DNA from: Circinella minor
Taxonomy: Eukaryota > Mucoromycota > Mucoromycetes > Mucorales > Lichtheimiaceae
Length of the DNA stretch: 64,000 nt
Assembly: GCA_016758965.1 (NCBI GenBank)
Contig: JAEPRB010000049.1
Location: 1 to 64,000 of the forward strand
Direction: 5' to 3'
The translations under genes were made by a program, and so were the position numbers. The notes below the pieces were generated by a model, which did not search any database, was not told the origin of the DNA, and was given only the letters and a program-made list of their open reading frames with translations. Below, in pieces: positions 48,904 through 61,500 of this stretch. Positions within the stretch are counted from its first letter, which is position 1. Each line of letters starts with the position of its first letter.

Positions 48904-51069
48904 CTCCATTATTTCTTTATAATATGTTAAGACGTTCAATGTATAATTAAAGTACGTACTTTGTAAAAAGATAATTATAAAGTAGAAAAGAAATAGTGTA
49001 TTATGTAGTTGTATTTGAATAATAAATTATATGAAATATGGGTTGTGGGAGTTCTTATATTCAGGAATATAACGTCTGAATCCACAAAAAAAGAGAAATC
49101 TTATAATGAGTTTGAGAGGCTTTATGCTCCAAGAAAACTATTGCCAGGTCAATTATTTTATTGTTAAAAGACTAAAAGATTTAAAGGTAAAAATAGAACT
49201 GAAGGAAAGATTTTATTTGAAATAATTTAGGGGTATTTATACTATTTGCAATGACATAAACGTGTCGCAGCACGCACCAATAAGTATCACGTAGTTTGGT
49301 ATTTTGTGACAATTATGTTGGTATAAAAATGTTTTTAATTTTTATACGTTACAGCATGCCTTGTATTTTTTTTTTTTTTTGAAAAGTATATTAATATAAA
49401 TTTTCCAAGATAATAGATAGTAGATAATAATAATAATAAAAACCATCTTACCCAAGTTTTCGGGATCCACTAGCAACATTACGTACGGTCCATTTCATTA
49501 AACTCTTTTACCCAACTAAATTGCCGGTATTGGGCAATAGATATATATATAATTATTAGATGTTTCCTATTTAACCAGAATATCTTTTATATATATTATT
49601 AATTCTTACAAAGAAAGCTACTGTAGGAGCATTTCTGTTTTCAATTAAAAAGTTAGTTTCGGCTAGATAAGATTCAATATGTTCTTTCTTTTTAAACTTC
49701 TTTGTAAGATTAATAACTATATATATAAATTTACAAGTTTTAGTAACGAAAATATTATTATAATAAAAAGTATAAGTGATCCATCAATTGAGGTACTTTA
49801 CAATGTCATGCTATCCAAACAACACTTAATTTCTTGCCATCGGATACATATATTTTTATCAATTTTCAAAAACATCAGCGACCCTATTTCTTTTGTTCTC
49901 AATCGACTCCCCAAAGCACCTTCAACATCACACCAAAAACGTGTCTATTGGAAAATCATCTGGCCGAAACTCTGCTTCATTCTACACCAACTACACCGTA
50001 CTTGCCGTCCTGATTATTATACCACTCCTTCACCACCAAAAAATCAATTTGGACATTTATTACTACAATGGATTGAACCACCACTTGTACCACATCCACC
50101 TCTTTTAAATTTATAGAAAAAAAAAATAATAAGCAAACAAAGTATCGGCATTTCTTTTCCCATGTTCCGCTTCTCCATCTTTTTCTCCTTCACTACTTTC
50201 TCTTTTAACTTTCTTTATCCTCTCCATTGATATCTATGTACTGTAGCTTTGTAATACACCTTTTCCTGATGTCCTGCAGGCTTTTCAGCACCTCTCTTTG
50301 TGAACAGACGAGAGCAAAAAGCTGCAATCAGCGTGTGTTCAATTTAATTTCGTCATGAATAAAATAAATAAATTTCAACGTAACAATGTCATGGTTTGTG
50401 GTAGCTATCAGAAGTGGTTCGTGCATCTCTTATGGCCTAATATACAAAAAAATTAATAATGAAAACCATGCATGAATAAACTTTTTTTTATATTATCTTA
50501 AGTCCATGTCCTTTTCAAACAATGTATATATAATTTACCAATAATAAAAGGAAAAGTGTATGTAAATCAGGATTATTCTAATAACTATATTGATTCGACG
50601 TACAGTCACTATGATATCAATCCAAACGACTGAATATCCACCAAATTATTATCTATCTAGTCTGTGGTTATCAGTCGAGGACATGGCTAAAAATGGAATA
50701 TGCACTCTATCAGGTGCGGATTGCTATATTATTCATTTATATATTCAAAAAAAAAAAAGATAGAAGAAAGAAAGTTAAATATGTTATTCACATCTTTTTC
50801 TTATTTAAATAACAATTAAATAACCTGTCGGTGTAACTGAATGTTTTTATTGCGAACTAGTGGTCCCTGCCTCGCTTCGTGTCATTCAACGGGTCCACGT
50901 CGCAAGGGGGGTAAAACCGCCCTTGACCCCCCCCCATTGAGGGCACGCCCCCAAACCCCCGGTTGACTTGTATGCATTCAAAGCTGGATTCGAGGGTACG
51001 ATACAAAAGTACCTTATAAATGAGATTTACAGGTCAGTGCTGTAATGTTTGAATTTTTTTTTTTAGGTT
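48904..51069. other. Gene-poor AT-rich region
   Basis: No supported gene. An open frame at 49679-50116 is long but has the same quality in two overlapping frames (H/P/T-rich) and no splice or family support. The patch at about 50860-50960 is strikingly GC-rich against the background and is listed separately. Confidence 0.4.
50860..50962. repeat. GC-rich patch with G/C homopolymer runs, possible inserted repeat
   Basis: About 100 bases with GC content far above the surroundings, beginning tagtggtccctgcctcgctt and holding GGGGGG (50906-50911), a nine-C run near 50929-50936, CCCCC near 50949-50958 and CCCCCGG. The C runs could form a G-quadruplex on the minus strand. The composition break on both sides suggests an inserted repeat, but no terminal repeats or target-site duplication are obvious to the eye. 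Confidence 0.4.
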
Positions 51070-51829
51070 TTATAAAAATCTAAACTTTTTAGTAGTATAG
51101 ATGACTCCAAGATTTCCTCTTCTCATCTTCAATGCTCGAATTTGTTCACCGTGAGCCCTGTTCAATTTGTCGAGTATATTCACTATAGAAAAGTTAAAGA
51201 TTAAATTACAATATTAATTAATATATAATCCCCTCCCCCCCCCCAAAAAAAATATATTTTTCTTTTTTAAATTTACATGCTTTTTGACCAAGTGGTCCCA
51301 AGGGTTGTTTTGAAGCAGGTGCGGATAATCGTTGTATTCTTTGCAGATCTTGTTGCAAGTCTTGTGGAGCATTTTGTAGTATGCCTTCTCGAGGATTCTG
51401 TTGCATAACATGTGGGGGAACTTGTTGCGTACCTTGTTCCATGACTTGTTGCGTACCACGTTGAGGATATTATTGCATACCTTGTCGAGTTATTTGTTAT
51501 CTAGAAGAAAGAGATAAAGGTACAGTTGAGCCCCATTTTTTTGCGCAGGTGGGATTTTTTTCGAAAGTAGTGCAAAAACCGGGGGTGTGGAAAAAGTGGG
51601 GTCGAAAACATAGTAAAATCAAAGTGGGACTTTGGTGCAAAAAGAGGGGGAGTGCAAAAAACGGGGGTGCAGAAAATGGGGTTTTACTGTACCGAAATTT
51701 TATGAGCTTCATTCCAATGACGATCATCATCTGTGACCAACGATAATTTTCTTGCTTCACTAGCAACTTTTCTGGCTAATTCACCAAAATCTTTCATCCA
51801 ATCCGTATGCTGCTCAGGGTTCATCTAAT
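51070..51829 (-). pseudogene. Unrecognised gene fragment(s), Q-rich, interrupted by a MITE
   Basis: On the minus strand an exon-like block starting right after an acceptor at 51830 reads MNPEQHTDWMKDFGELARKV then DDDRHWNEAHKIS, ending at about 51696. After the MITE a Q-rich block follows (QQVMEQGTQQVPPHVMQQNP, then SKQPLGPLGQKA, to about 51280). It is spliced (GCAT|gtaaat) to LNILDKLNRAHGEQIRALKM and RRGNLGVIYTTKKF, with a stop at 51070. In-frame stops lie between the first and second blocks, and no intron that excludes them keeps frame, so it is probably a decaying gene or one with an unseen exon. No family is recognised. Confidence 0.4.
51523..51689. mobile_element. MITE, 167 bp, CAGT...ACTG termini with TA target duplication
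   Basis: The element begins CAGTTGAGCCCCATTTT and ends AAAATGGGGTTTTACTG. The ends are inverted repeats (CAGTNNNNCCCCATTTT) flanked on both sides by TA (51521-51522 and 51690-51691), the insertion signature of Tc1/mariner/pogo DNA transposons. The interior has further G-rich and GTGCAAAAA-like repeats (51570-51660) and no coding capacity, as in a non-autonomous MITE. It lies inside the remnant gene of the minus strand. Confidence 0.8.
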
Positions 51830-51937
51830 ATTATGTATCAATCCGGTCATAATGTTAATTTTATATATCTCTTCTCTCCCTCCCCTTTCCTCAACACCTT
51901 TTATTTTGTTTTTAAATGACTTTTTACAAAATAACCA

Positions 51938-52056
51938 GAGACAGGAGCTGTTCTTTCAGCTAACATTTTTCAATATCTTCAATACAACCAACTATGTATG
52001 GGAAATGATCAGTCTTTGAATCGAATTTATTCTCTCAATATTGAACGTTTTGATTA
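51938..52056 (+). pseudogene. Orphan coding-like fragment
   Basis: After an acceptor-like ccag at about 51937-51940, the plus strand reads TGAVLSANIFQYLQYNQLCM then NDQSLNRIYSLNIERFD, ending in TAA. The codon pattern looks genuine, but no upstream exon is found. It may be a last exon of a decayed gene. Not recognised. Confidence 0.3.
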
Positions 52057-53640
52057 ATGCCCAAGAAAAAAAAACAGGTTAAAAATTCCATAGTGCGTAT
52101 AAACTTACATTCAGTAACGTATTTATTTTTAGTAATAATGGTAAGACTCTCATTATTAAGTATTGTTTTTATAATCCTTCGTATAGCCTATTATTTATTT
52201 TATTTTGTTTGTTAATAATTTCAGGTGCTCTAACTCACTTACGTATTTTTATATCTTTCCAACATAGCAATAACACTTGTTTTTAATTTATATACACAAA
52301 TATAATTATTGTACATGAAAGTAATGAGATCACCAGAATATTAGTAATAGCGTTGGGGTATATACTGGAATGAAGAAGGGGAAAATGGATATTTTAAAAA
52401 AAGTTGTTCCGGTAATCTCTATTCTTTTAGGACAGAACATCAACTAGTATGACAGCAAAAGTATTTTAACCAAGATACATGAGTTCTCAGTTTGTATCAT
52501 AGAAACACAAAATAAAAGTACTGCTGTAAATTTATTGGTACCAGGGTCGACAAGCTTATTATTTAACAAGAGTAAAGTATTTATTCATTTATTTTTAAAG
52601 AATAAAAATAAGAAAATAGCTGAAGCAAACATCTTTTATATAATTATGAAAAATCGCACCACACTACCAATGAGACCATTTTAATCAAATAATTCAAGAA
52701 TATTATCTCTTTTTTATGGATAATATTCGAGCAAGTTGGTGTTAATGACCAGTGACAATCAATAAATTCTTATATTATATATTTTAGTAGACTAGTTTTA
52801 CATTATCAAATAAACTGCTAGCAAAACCATTTAGAAGTAAAAAAAAAAAATCACACGGATAAGCACTTTTAATTTTTTTCAAAAAATAAAAAATCGCTCT
52901 TTTTGTAGATAATATTCGAGCAAGCTAACACTTATTAGCAGTAAAGATTGATATATTATTTATTTTAATAGCATGGTTTCAATAGTGCAAAATTAATTAA
53001 AACGAATATCATTGATAAGAAGCTATTATAGAAAAAAACTGTATAGAGAATCTTAATGAAGTATGTTTGGTAAGAGAAGTCGTACTGGTAATATCACAAG
53101 AGGATTGGCTATGGGTGCTGGCGCTGTACCACTACAATCGCACAGGTGGCACTACCCTTCTTAATAAATACCAACAGAATTGCATTTATCTTTTTGCACA
53201 TGATAGTTTATTGATAACAAGAAAAAAATAAATAATGCTGGCGTTTTCTCTTTCTATAGGTAATTCTATAATAGTCGTAATTACTGTACATACATGTATA
53301 TGATAGTATATATGCAAACTGACCATATTTATGCCACGATAAAAAAAACGACGCCGATGCTTACATTAGTATAAAAATTATATACTTGTAAATATTTATT
53401 TTCATGTTATGTTTTGTTTCACTTTTACCATAGCAACAAATAAAGGCATCTTTTTTGTTTATACTAGGAAGGCCAAACAGTTACATAAATAAATGTAAAG
53501 CTCTGTTTGATAATGAGTAATTCAGACTCTTTATAGAGAGTTTTTTAAACTTTTTGCTTTAATTTATTATAAGAAAGATAATGCACTGCATTTACTCCTT
53601 ACATTAAATAATTCTGCTGATCCCTGTGTGAAAACGTAAT
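52057..53640. other. Gene-free AT-rich region
   Basis: No supported gene. A 33-codon ATG frame at 53063-53164 (MFGKRSRTGNITRGLAMGAG) stands out by composition but is too short to call. Otherwise AT-rich noise. Confidence 0.4.
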
Positions 53641-53643
53641 ATT

Positions 53644-53746
53644 TGCATACCATAAAAAAAATTCTAAGGTTTGGCCGCATTTGGCCACAAGTGAATAGCG
53701 CGGCCAAATGCGGCCAAATGCGGCCAAAACTTTTTTTATGGTGCAT
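53644..53746. mobile_element. Palindromic MITE-like element upstream of the ODC-type gene
   Basis: The left end reads TGCATACCATAAAAAAAA and then TTTGGCCGCATTTGGCC. The right end, reverse-complemented, reads TATGCACCATAAAAAAA and then TTTTGGCCGCATTTGGCC. The two arms are about 40 bp with a short AAGTGAATAGC loop. On the right the GGCCAAATGC unit is repeated twice plus a partial copy. Transcribed, it would form a strong hairpin. It sits about 160 bp upstream of the start codon at 53904 and so may lie in the promoter. Confidence 0.7.
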
Positions 53747-53903
53747 ATACAAGTAGGCATGTAAAAAGTTACGTTTATAAAAGGCTTTTGTATATTCTTG
53801 TACTCTGTCTCTTTTTTTTTTCTTTTCTTTCACTATCTTACATCGATCTCTATTTGTACCTTTTTTTATTTACTTTTAAGTGGTTATTTGATCTATTATC
53901 ATT

Positions 53904-55806
53904 ATGCTCAACAATGAGTCACTACTAGAAGGGTTTCATTCATTGCATAATAGCCACGATAACCCAACATATAATCGGGGATGTAATGATTATTCTTATA
54001 ATAATACAAAAGAAACTGCTTCCTTACCCACTGCTATTAAACAACAAGAAAAAAGCAAATCCAGTAACATCAGTAATAAATCTGATATTACTTGCACTAC
54101 TACTTCTACATATCCCAAAAATGTAGAAGAGGCAATCAAGCAACGTCTTGCCAAAAGTTTGTCATTTGATAGTGATAATTCCGATGACTTGGATAGTGCA
54201 TTTTATGTTGGAGACTTGGGAGAACTCCATTGTCAACATTTGAAATGGAAATCTCTCTTACCTCGCATCGAGCCTTTTTATGGTAGATTGCTTTATTTAA
54301 TATAATATTCATACTCGTTTTCTCTTTCTATTTACAATTTAGATTATTGACATATGTATACATCGATTAATATTTTTTACCTTTATTTTCTCTCTATATA
54401 TATGTAGCTGTCAAATGTAATCCAGATCCAGTAGCTATTAAATATTTGGCATCATTGGGCGTTGGTTTCGATTGTGCAAGCAAAACTGAGCTACAGCAAG
54501 TGATAAATTCAGGGGCTAATGCAAACCAAATTATTTACGCCCAACCTACCAAACAACCCTCATTTCTTCATTATGCGGCACAAAATAATATATCCCTGAT
54601 GACATTTGATAGTAAAGAAGAGCTTTACAAGATAAATGAATTATATCCAAAAGCAAAGTTAGTGTTGCGAATTTTAGTAGATGATACGCATTCCGCAATA
54701 CCTTTGGGCCGTAAATATGGAGCACCATTGAAATCAATTGAATCATTATTGCAACTTGCAAAGGAGTTGAAGTTAAATGTTGTTGGCGTTAGGTAACATG
54801 TTTGCCCTGCATTTAATAATAACAATAAATATATTATTATCATTTTGGATATTCATACAGCAGAAAAAAATGATAACTAATGAAGTACGTACTATTTTTA
54901 TTTCTATACAATGGAATTATATTATATTTAGTTTTCATGTAGGAAGTGGATGTACAAATGCAGAAGCATTTTATCATGCAGTAGTTCGTGCACGTCATGT
55001 CTTTGATCAAGCTAAAGCATTAGGTTATACATTTGACCTATTAGACGTTGGTGGAGGATTCAATGAATCAACTGTTGTTCACGGTACAACTTTTGAAAAG
55101 GTCGCGGCTGTACTTGGCCCAGCTGTGGATGAAATGTTTCCATCCAAAAATGTTAGAGTAATTGCTGAACCAGGACGATATTATGTTGGGGGACCAGCAT
55201 ATACACTTTGTGTCGGTATTGTTGGCCGACGTACGGTAGAAGAAGATAATGATGGTGGTAGTCATCAGATAGATCAAGACAATAAGAATCGAAAGTACAT
55301 GTGTAAGTTTTTACTTGACCTATCATGATTCCTAGTTATCGAATGCCATATAAAATGTATATTATGTTCTTATTTTACAATTATACTAGACTACCTTAAT
55401 GATGGATTTTATGGATCATTTTTAATGCCTAGTCTTGATAAAATAAAATTAAGTTTTAAAGGTAAATATTATATTTATAGTCTATGTTAAAATAACGTGG
55501 CAACTCATCTGTCCAACTCATGTAAAAAAAAAAAAACGTCGGTATTATATAGTACTTCGAAAAAATGGTGAATATTTCTATGGTCGTCAATTGAAAGAGG
55601 ACGAAGAGAAAAGATATTCATGTACAATCTGGGGACCCACAGGTTGTTCACTTGACTGTATTATCAGTGATGCACTACTACCAGAATTAAACGTGGGTGA
55701 TTGGCTTTACATTGAAAATTTTGGAGCCTATACAGCTACTGCTGCCACGACATTTAATGGATTTGAAAAAGCAAAAATTATCCATGCGAATACTCATCAA
55801 AACTAA
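53904..55806 (+). CDS. SPE1: Ornithine decarboxylase family protein with altered catalytic loop
   Basis: Five exons (53904-54282, 54408-54792, 54932-55302, 55390-55461, 55553-55806) encode 486 aa, consistent in phase. The S/T/N-rich N-terminus is about 60 residues longer than in mouse ODC. The fold-type III PLP-enzyme blocks are intact: DSAFYVGDLG, FYAVKCNPDP (PLP lysine about 129), GFDCASKTEL, AKLVLRI, FHVGSGC, LLDVGGGF, AEPGRYYVGGPA, YYLNDGFYGSF, LLPELNVGDWL and FGAYTATAATTFNGF. The substrate loop that is WGPTCDGLD in active ODCs reads WGPTGCSLD (about 429-437). The catalytic Cys (mouse 360) is Gly and the substrate-binding Asp (361) is Cys. Either the Cys acts from a shifted position or the protein has lost ODC activity, as in antizyme inhibitors. 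It is convergent with ELP1. Only the ODC superfamily call is firm; activity is open. Confidence 0.9.
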
Positions 55807-56026
55807 ATAGAAAAGATATATTTTAAATGATAATATAAAATCAAATAGCAATATTTCGTTGGGAAAAAAAAAAAGATGAAACAAAATAATGGTTCTACTA
55901 ATTACTTTTTTTTTTAATTGAAAGATCTTTAAAAAAATTATTACAAAGAAAGAGGATGAAAAGGTATTATTATACAGTTAAATTTTGTGGTTGTTATTGT
56001 TGTTGATTTGTTGTCCTCTCTTCTTT

Positions 56027-58517
56027 TTATTCCAAAAGTTGAACGCTCCAATCTACATCAGCAATCTTTGGCTTTTCTACGTCTACAGGTTGTTGTGCAG
56101 ATTGTAATTCTTCGATAGTAGCATACTATAATAAATATATAAAAAAAAATTAGTTCAAATTTATATGCAAGTATTCTTTTTTTTTTCATTTACCCTTCCA
56201 GGTGCCAACTGTAATGGAACGAAAATTTCTGGTACTGCTGCCTTCATATCAATAAGATATTGTTTAAATTTAGCTTGTAACATTCGTGCTTCTTCAACGT
56301 ATCCAAAAGGAATCAGTGCACGTAAAAGATCATACATATCATCTAATGAAAGTAAACAAGGAAAAAAAAAGAAAAGAGTTAATTATAATGATTTTTTACT
56401 TCGACGACAACACTCTTTTTTCTTTCTTAAGCACATACTTTGCAGGTTACTAGCACGTTCAACTAGTTTTCGCAACGAGCTAACCAAATATTCTTCTTCA
56501 TAAATGGTACCCTTCTTTCCTTTTTCACGTTTACGTTGTTCTCTTCGTCGAAGCTTAGAAGTTTTACTAAAGAAATATGTTTCAAGATTCAGTCAGTTAG
56601 TCGGTATTATCGAATCTCCTATTTCCTCCTCTTCATACACATTAATGGTAAATTTCATTATAAAAATACATACCGGCTAGATTTAGATGAAACAGAAGAA
56701 ACAGTCGAGATTCGAGAAGTTGCTTGTGTATATCGCGTAAATTGACTGTACATGGATGTAGTATCAGAGAACATATCAATGTTGTCAAGTGTTTCATCAT
56801 GAGGAAGATTTTCTTCTATTATATTTATATAATATATAGTTTTTAATAATGTATACAGCTTTACAACGTAATTTGATTTTTATTCTTACCAGGATCAGGC
56901 TTAGTTTCGCGAAGTTCTTTCAATCGATTTTTCTGTTTATTGAACTGAGCAATCATACTATCCAAATCTTCTTCGGATTGTGTATAACCTATATTTCCCA
57001 TTTCACAAAATAAGAATTTCATTTAGTAAATTCATTTTATTTCGACAATATATATATCCATATATACCTTCATATAAGCCAGGATCGATGTGTGTTTCGA
57101 TGAGATCGACACGATCATGTGTTCGACTCTAATATACATAACAATTATACAAAAATATTAGCTTGATCCCATAGCATTACTTTAATCATAAAAGTTTAAA
57201 GATTTATAACGTACCACACGAAGAGCTTCTTGCCAATGGCTACCCTTCAATAAACAATCAACAGCTTCTTCGATATCCTAAATTTTAAAACATAATAAGA
57301 ATTACAGATACATTTTTAAGCTAGTATATATATATATTACCTTTCCATAATCGATAGCAACAGTTGCAGCATCTTGATAACGGTTCTTTTCCTTAAGACT
57401 CTCTAATAATAAATGAAAGTAAACGAAGTAAGTAAACATATTAACTTTCAATAATATGATAGACATTTTTCTTCCGTACCAATGACATCATATGCTAATC
57501 CTTGAATATCTTCAGTAGAATATTGTAATTGCTTAGCCAATGAGAAAACTTCACGCCATGCGCTTGCAACACGATAAGCATTTAATGCTTTGGTATTTTG
57601 ATCACACATTTGATAAACTATACATGTAAAAATAATGTGAGTAAATCAAAATTACCAACAAAAAAAACAAGAAGCAAGATTTTAACCCTTCAAGTAACAC
57701 TTTACCTATACCAGCTTCACCATATCCATTGGTTTCACAAAGATGATCACCATAAACATCAAGAATAACCTTCTTTTGTTGTGGTTTATTTGCATATTCT
57801 TCAAGTGCAACTAAATACAAAATATGCTTACGCATATAATCAACAAGTTCATCAAAATGTTCATCACCCGCTAAACTCAAGTTCTTTAAGGCTGATGCAT
57901 AACGTTTCAAATGATCATCAATACGGAAGCGTTGATAAAACTTTTCTAATTTTTGTAATTCTTGCAAGAATGGTAAATATTCTCTAGGATCCTATAAAAG
58001 ATAACAAAGAAGATGAATAAGTCTATATAATTCAATAAAGAGAGAGAGAGAAAAAAGAAAATTTACCTTTTGTGCTTGTTGAGCTACCATCAAGACAAGT
58101 GAAAAGTTATACATGCCAAGGGCAACATCATATAAACGATCAGCATCACATAAGAAAATAGTGTATTTAAGTGCTTCTTCTGCTTCGTTGGCATTTTGTT
58201 CTATAAAAAGTGGATAAATATTTAATTTCCTTTAGAATATCGCTATCTACTATATATAATAACCATTTTATTCGATAACAACAACAAAAAATAAAAGATA
58301 CAAACCTTTAATATCGACCAAAAGTTGCAAAGCCGATTCCAATTCTGGAGGACTACTTTTAACATACGTTGAAAGAATGGATTGGATATATTGATCACGA
58401 CCCTTTTCCATAAGCACATCACGGAAAGCCTTACAAATCTTATTGACCTTATTTTCAATACTATATATATAAATTCAATCACATTAGTTTTCTTTGGGCT
58501 TTTTCTTCATTCCATTG

Positions 58518-58554
<37 letters not shown>

Positions 58555-61500
58555 TGTTTTTATTACCTCGAGTTTTCTTGTTTATATTCAGCACCATGAC
58601 GATACAATGTCTTTGTAGTATCAAAGTTCCTAATTTATACATTTAAATATTTTAATATTAAGTTACACTAACGCATGTTATACATATATATTGTCTGGAA
58701 GTTCACTTACTTTAAGTTTGATAAAAAGAGGTTAAGATAATCGACTTCTGGAACTTGTTCAATAAATCGTGGAATGTTTTCATAAAAGGATTCAGGATTC
58801 TCATCGCATAAAACGTTCAAATCAATACGATTCTTACGGCAAGCAATAAATGCAGAACGGTAATTAAGGCTAATATAAATAGAAAATACAATTAGAAAAC
58901 CGAATTATGATTTTCATCTCATCCTTTTGAGAAAGGGAGAGAAAAGTTCTAGTACGTTATATATATTTACTTTTTCAAATCTTCACGAATTTGTGCTAAA
59001 ACAAATGCTCGCGGATTCACTGTTTCTAAGTTACCTCGAGGCATCTAGTAAAAGAAAGAAAAAGAGATAGGATCAATCATCTATCCATGTACATATATAT
59101 CTATGCGAAAGTCCAATATATTATATTACCTGAAGAATAAGAGATGGTTTAGATTGAGTTGCCAATACGATTTTAGCACCTCGTTCAACACGTCGATAGG
59201 ATTCATCATGTGCATCAGGGGCATTGTCTGAAAGTTTAAAGTCTAATAATATAAAAACAGCAGCAGTTTAGTAACATTATTAATTCTTTCCATTCATTTA
59301 TTGTTATAGATAAAGTAAGTCATATCCTCACCATCATATTTAACGTCCAAAGGCAAAAATCGTGCTGTATGACTAGTAGTTGTCAAAGCCAACCAATCAT
59401 TACGTAAAAAGAAAGATGTACATTCTCCAGATAATAATCGATCATTAGCATAAAGTTTACCACGTTCTGTAAGACCAACAACCATAAACTTTATTATAAT
59501 TATAAAAAAGTTAGTTCATTTTGATGAAAATGTATTGTAGCTTATATTATTGATATTATTTACTTACTTCTGGATTTTCGGACTTATTGTCAATACGAGC
59601 TGTAGCAATCCATGGACAGAAACTAGGTAATGTAACTGCATTAGAAAATTCAGGCTGACTACCATCCTCTGAAATATTAACTATCATATACAAATAATAA
59701 TAATTTAGTAAAAAAAAAAAAAAAAGGAATTCTTCCATATTCATTTGAAGCATAAGATGGATAATGAAGAACCTATTTTTTTTACCTCTTCGTACAGCTC
59801 CATCCATCGATTCTACAATGAGATCATTATAACCTTTATTATAATAAAGTCTTCCGACACCTTTGCCTAACGAAGATGTACTTAACACTTGTAATTTTCC
59901 TTCTGTTTCCAAAAATTTGGCTAAATACAACATATCTGCCTCTTCGTGTTCATCATATTGAACATAAGCAACCTTATCCTTGTTAATCCAACATAGGTGG
60001 CGAAGTACTGAATGGGTTGTTGAATCTTCTTCAGAGGGTCTAAATACATAAAATATTGGCGATTTAACTTATTATTAGTATTTTTTACTTTCTTTTTCAT
60101 CCTACTAAACTTTTTTCTTCATAAAACATACTTTGATAAAGCAAAGGTTCCAATTTGTTTCGTTTCACCTCGAGCATTAGCAGGGACTTGGAATAATTGG
60201 ATAGATTCATTTGTAACAACAGCCACTTGAGTTCCTGAACTTTCTGGACCAAAAGCAACTTGCTGAACATTGTTGTTTGCAGTAAGTGATAATGCACTCA
60301 TAGGTGGAGGTACGTTTTGATATGAAAATGGAGTTAAGAGAACCGAAGCTATTACATAAATCAATATTTATTAATAAAATCCTTCCTCATTTATTATGAC
60401 TATTGCTACTCTTTTTACTCACCTCCATCAATCACAGCTACATATCCAGCATTGTCTTCAGCAATAGAAGTACTTGTAAGCACATCCCAAGCAAAACCAT
60501 ATCGATGATAATGACCAGCTAAAAAAGATAGAGGATGTTTAATTGTTAAATATTCTTGTTACTATCTTTTTTTATCATTAATAAATAACAACTTTTTTTA
60601 AATGCATATATATAACTTACAGCTAGTCATAATATGTGCACATAATGGAGTTTCCACATCCCAATGGAAACCAGTGATATCGCTTCCGTCCATGCACACG
60701 ATATGCTGTTTCATGTACCAATAATAATTATTGGATGTCCAAAGTTGTACTACAAAAAAAAAAAAAGAAAAAAAAATCAGATTATTTTGTTTTGTTTAGA
60801 TAAAAATAAAATAAAGAGAAAAAAACAATAACATACCAGTTTTGTGGAATTTTCCAGTTACTGGATTTTCAGCTTCTAACCAAATTGCAAGTACTGTTGA
60901 ATCCGCATTCCATGATACTTCTAAGAGTTTGTGGTTAGTTTTTTCTCGAAGTGTGAATTCACCATGTCGAAGACCATTTCGTTCAATGAATACAATATCA
61001 TGACGATGAGGAAGACGTTGACTCGATACGATAAGGTTGCCTGACGGTCTAAATATATTACATAACAAATAAATGAATAAACAAAATCCTTTTCAATTCT
61101 TTATTCATCCAAAGTAAATGTAATCTTTATCTTTTTTCTTTACCTCCAATCAAGTACATGTTCTAAACGATCAACAGGTTCACTTGTATTTTGCAGAATA
61201 CCTTCACGATTATATATACGTGCCACGCGAGCAGCTAAGGTTTTTGAATAATAATAAAAAATAGTTAATAAAATGGGTAAAAACAAAGTTGATTTAAGAT
61301 ATTCGAGAGTTTTTCCTCTTTTTCGACCCAACCGAACCCAATAATTACATTTTCGAGGATCAATATCCGAACAAACAAAATAACTGCCATCGCCTCTCCA
61401 TGCAATACGTGGAATTTGATCATCATCTTCGGAAACAGTAAATTGTGTTGTATCTACTTTGTTAAGTGCTGCTTGTTTTCCTGCTCGTCCGTGAAATTGT

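Noticed and set aside
49679..50116. 145-codon plus-strand open frame, H/P/T/L-rich
   Set aside because: Two overlapping frames look equally good, there is no splice evidence and no recognisable family; probably chance.
53063..53164. 33-codon ORF beginning MFGKRSRTGN
   Set aside because: Too short, no leader or homology evidence; mentioned only as a compositional oddity.
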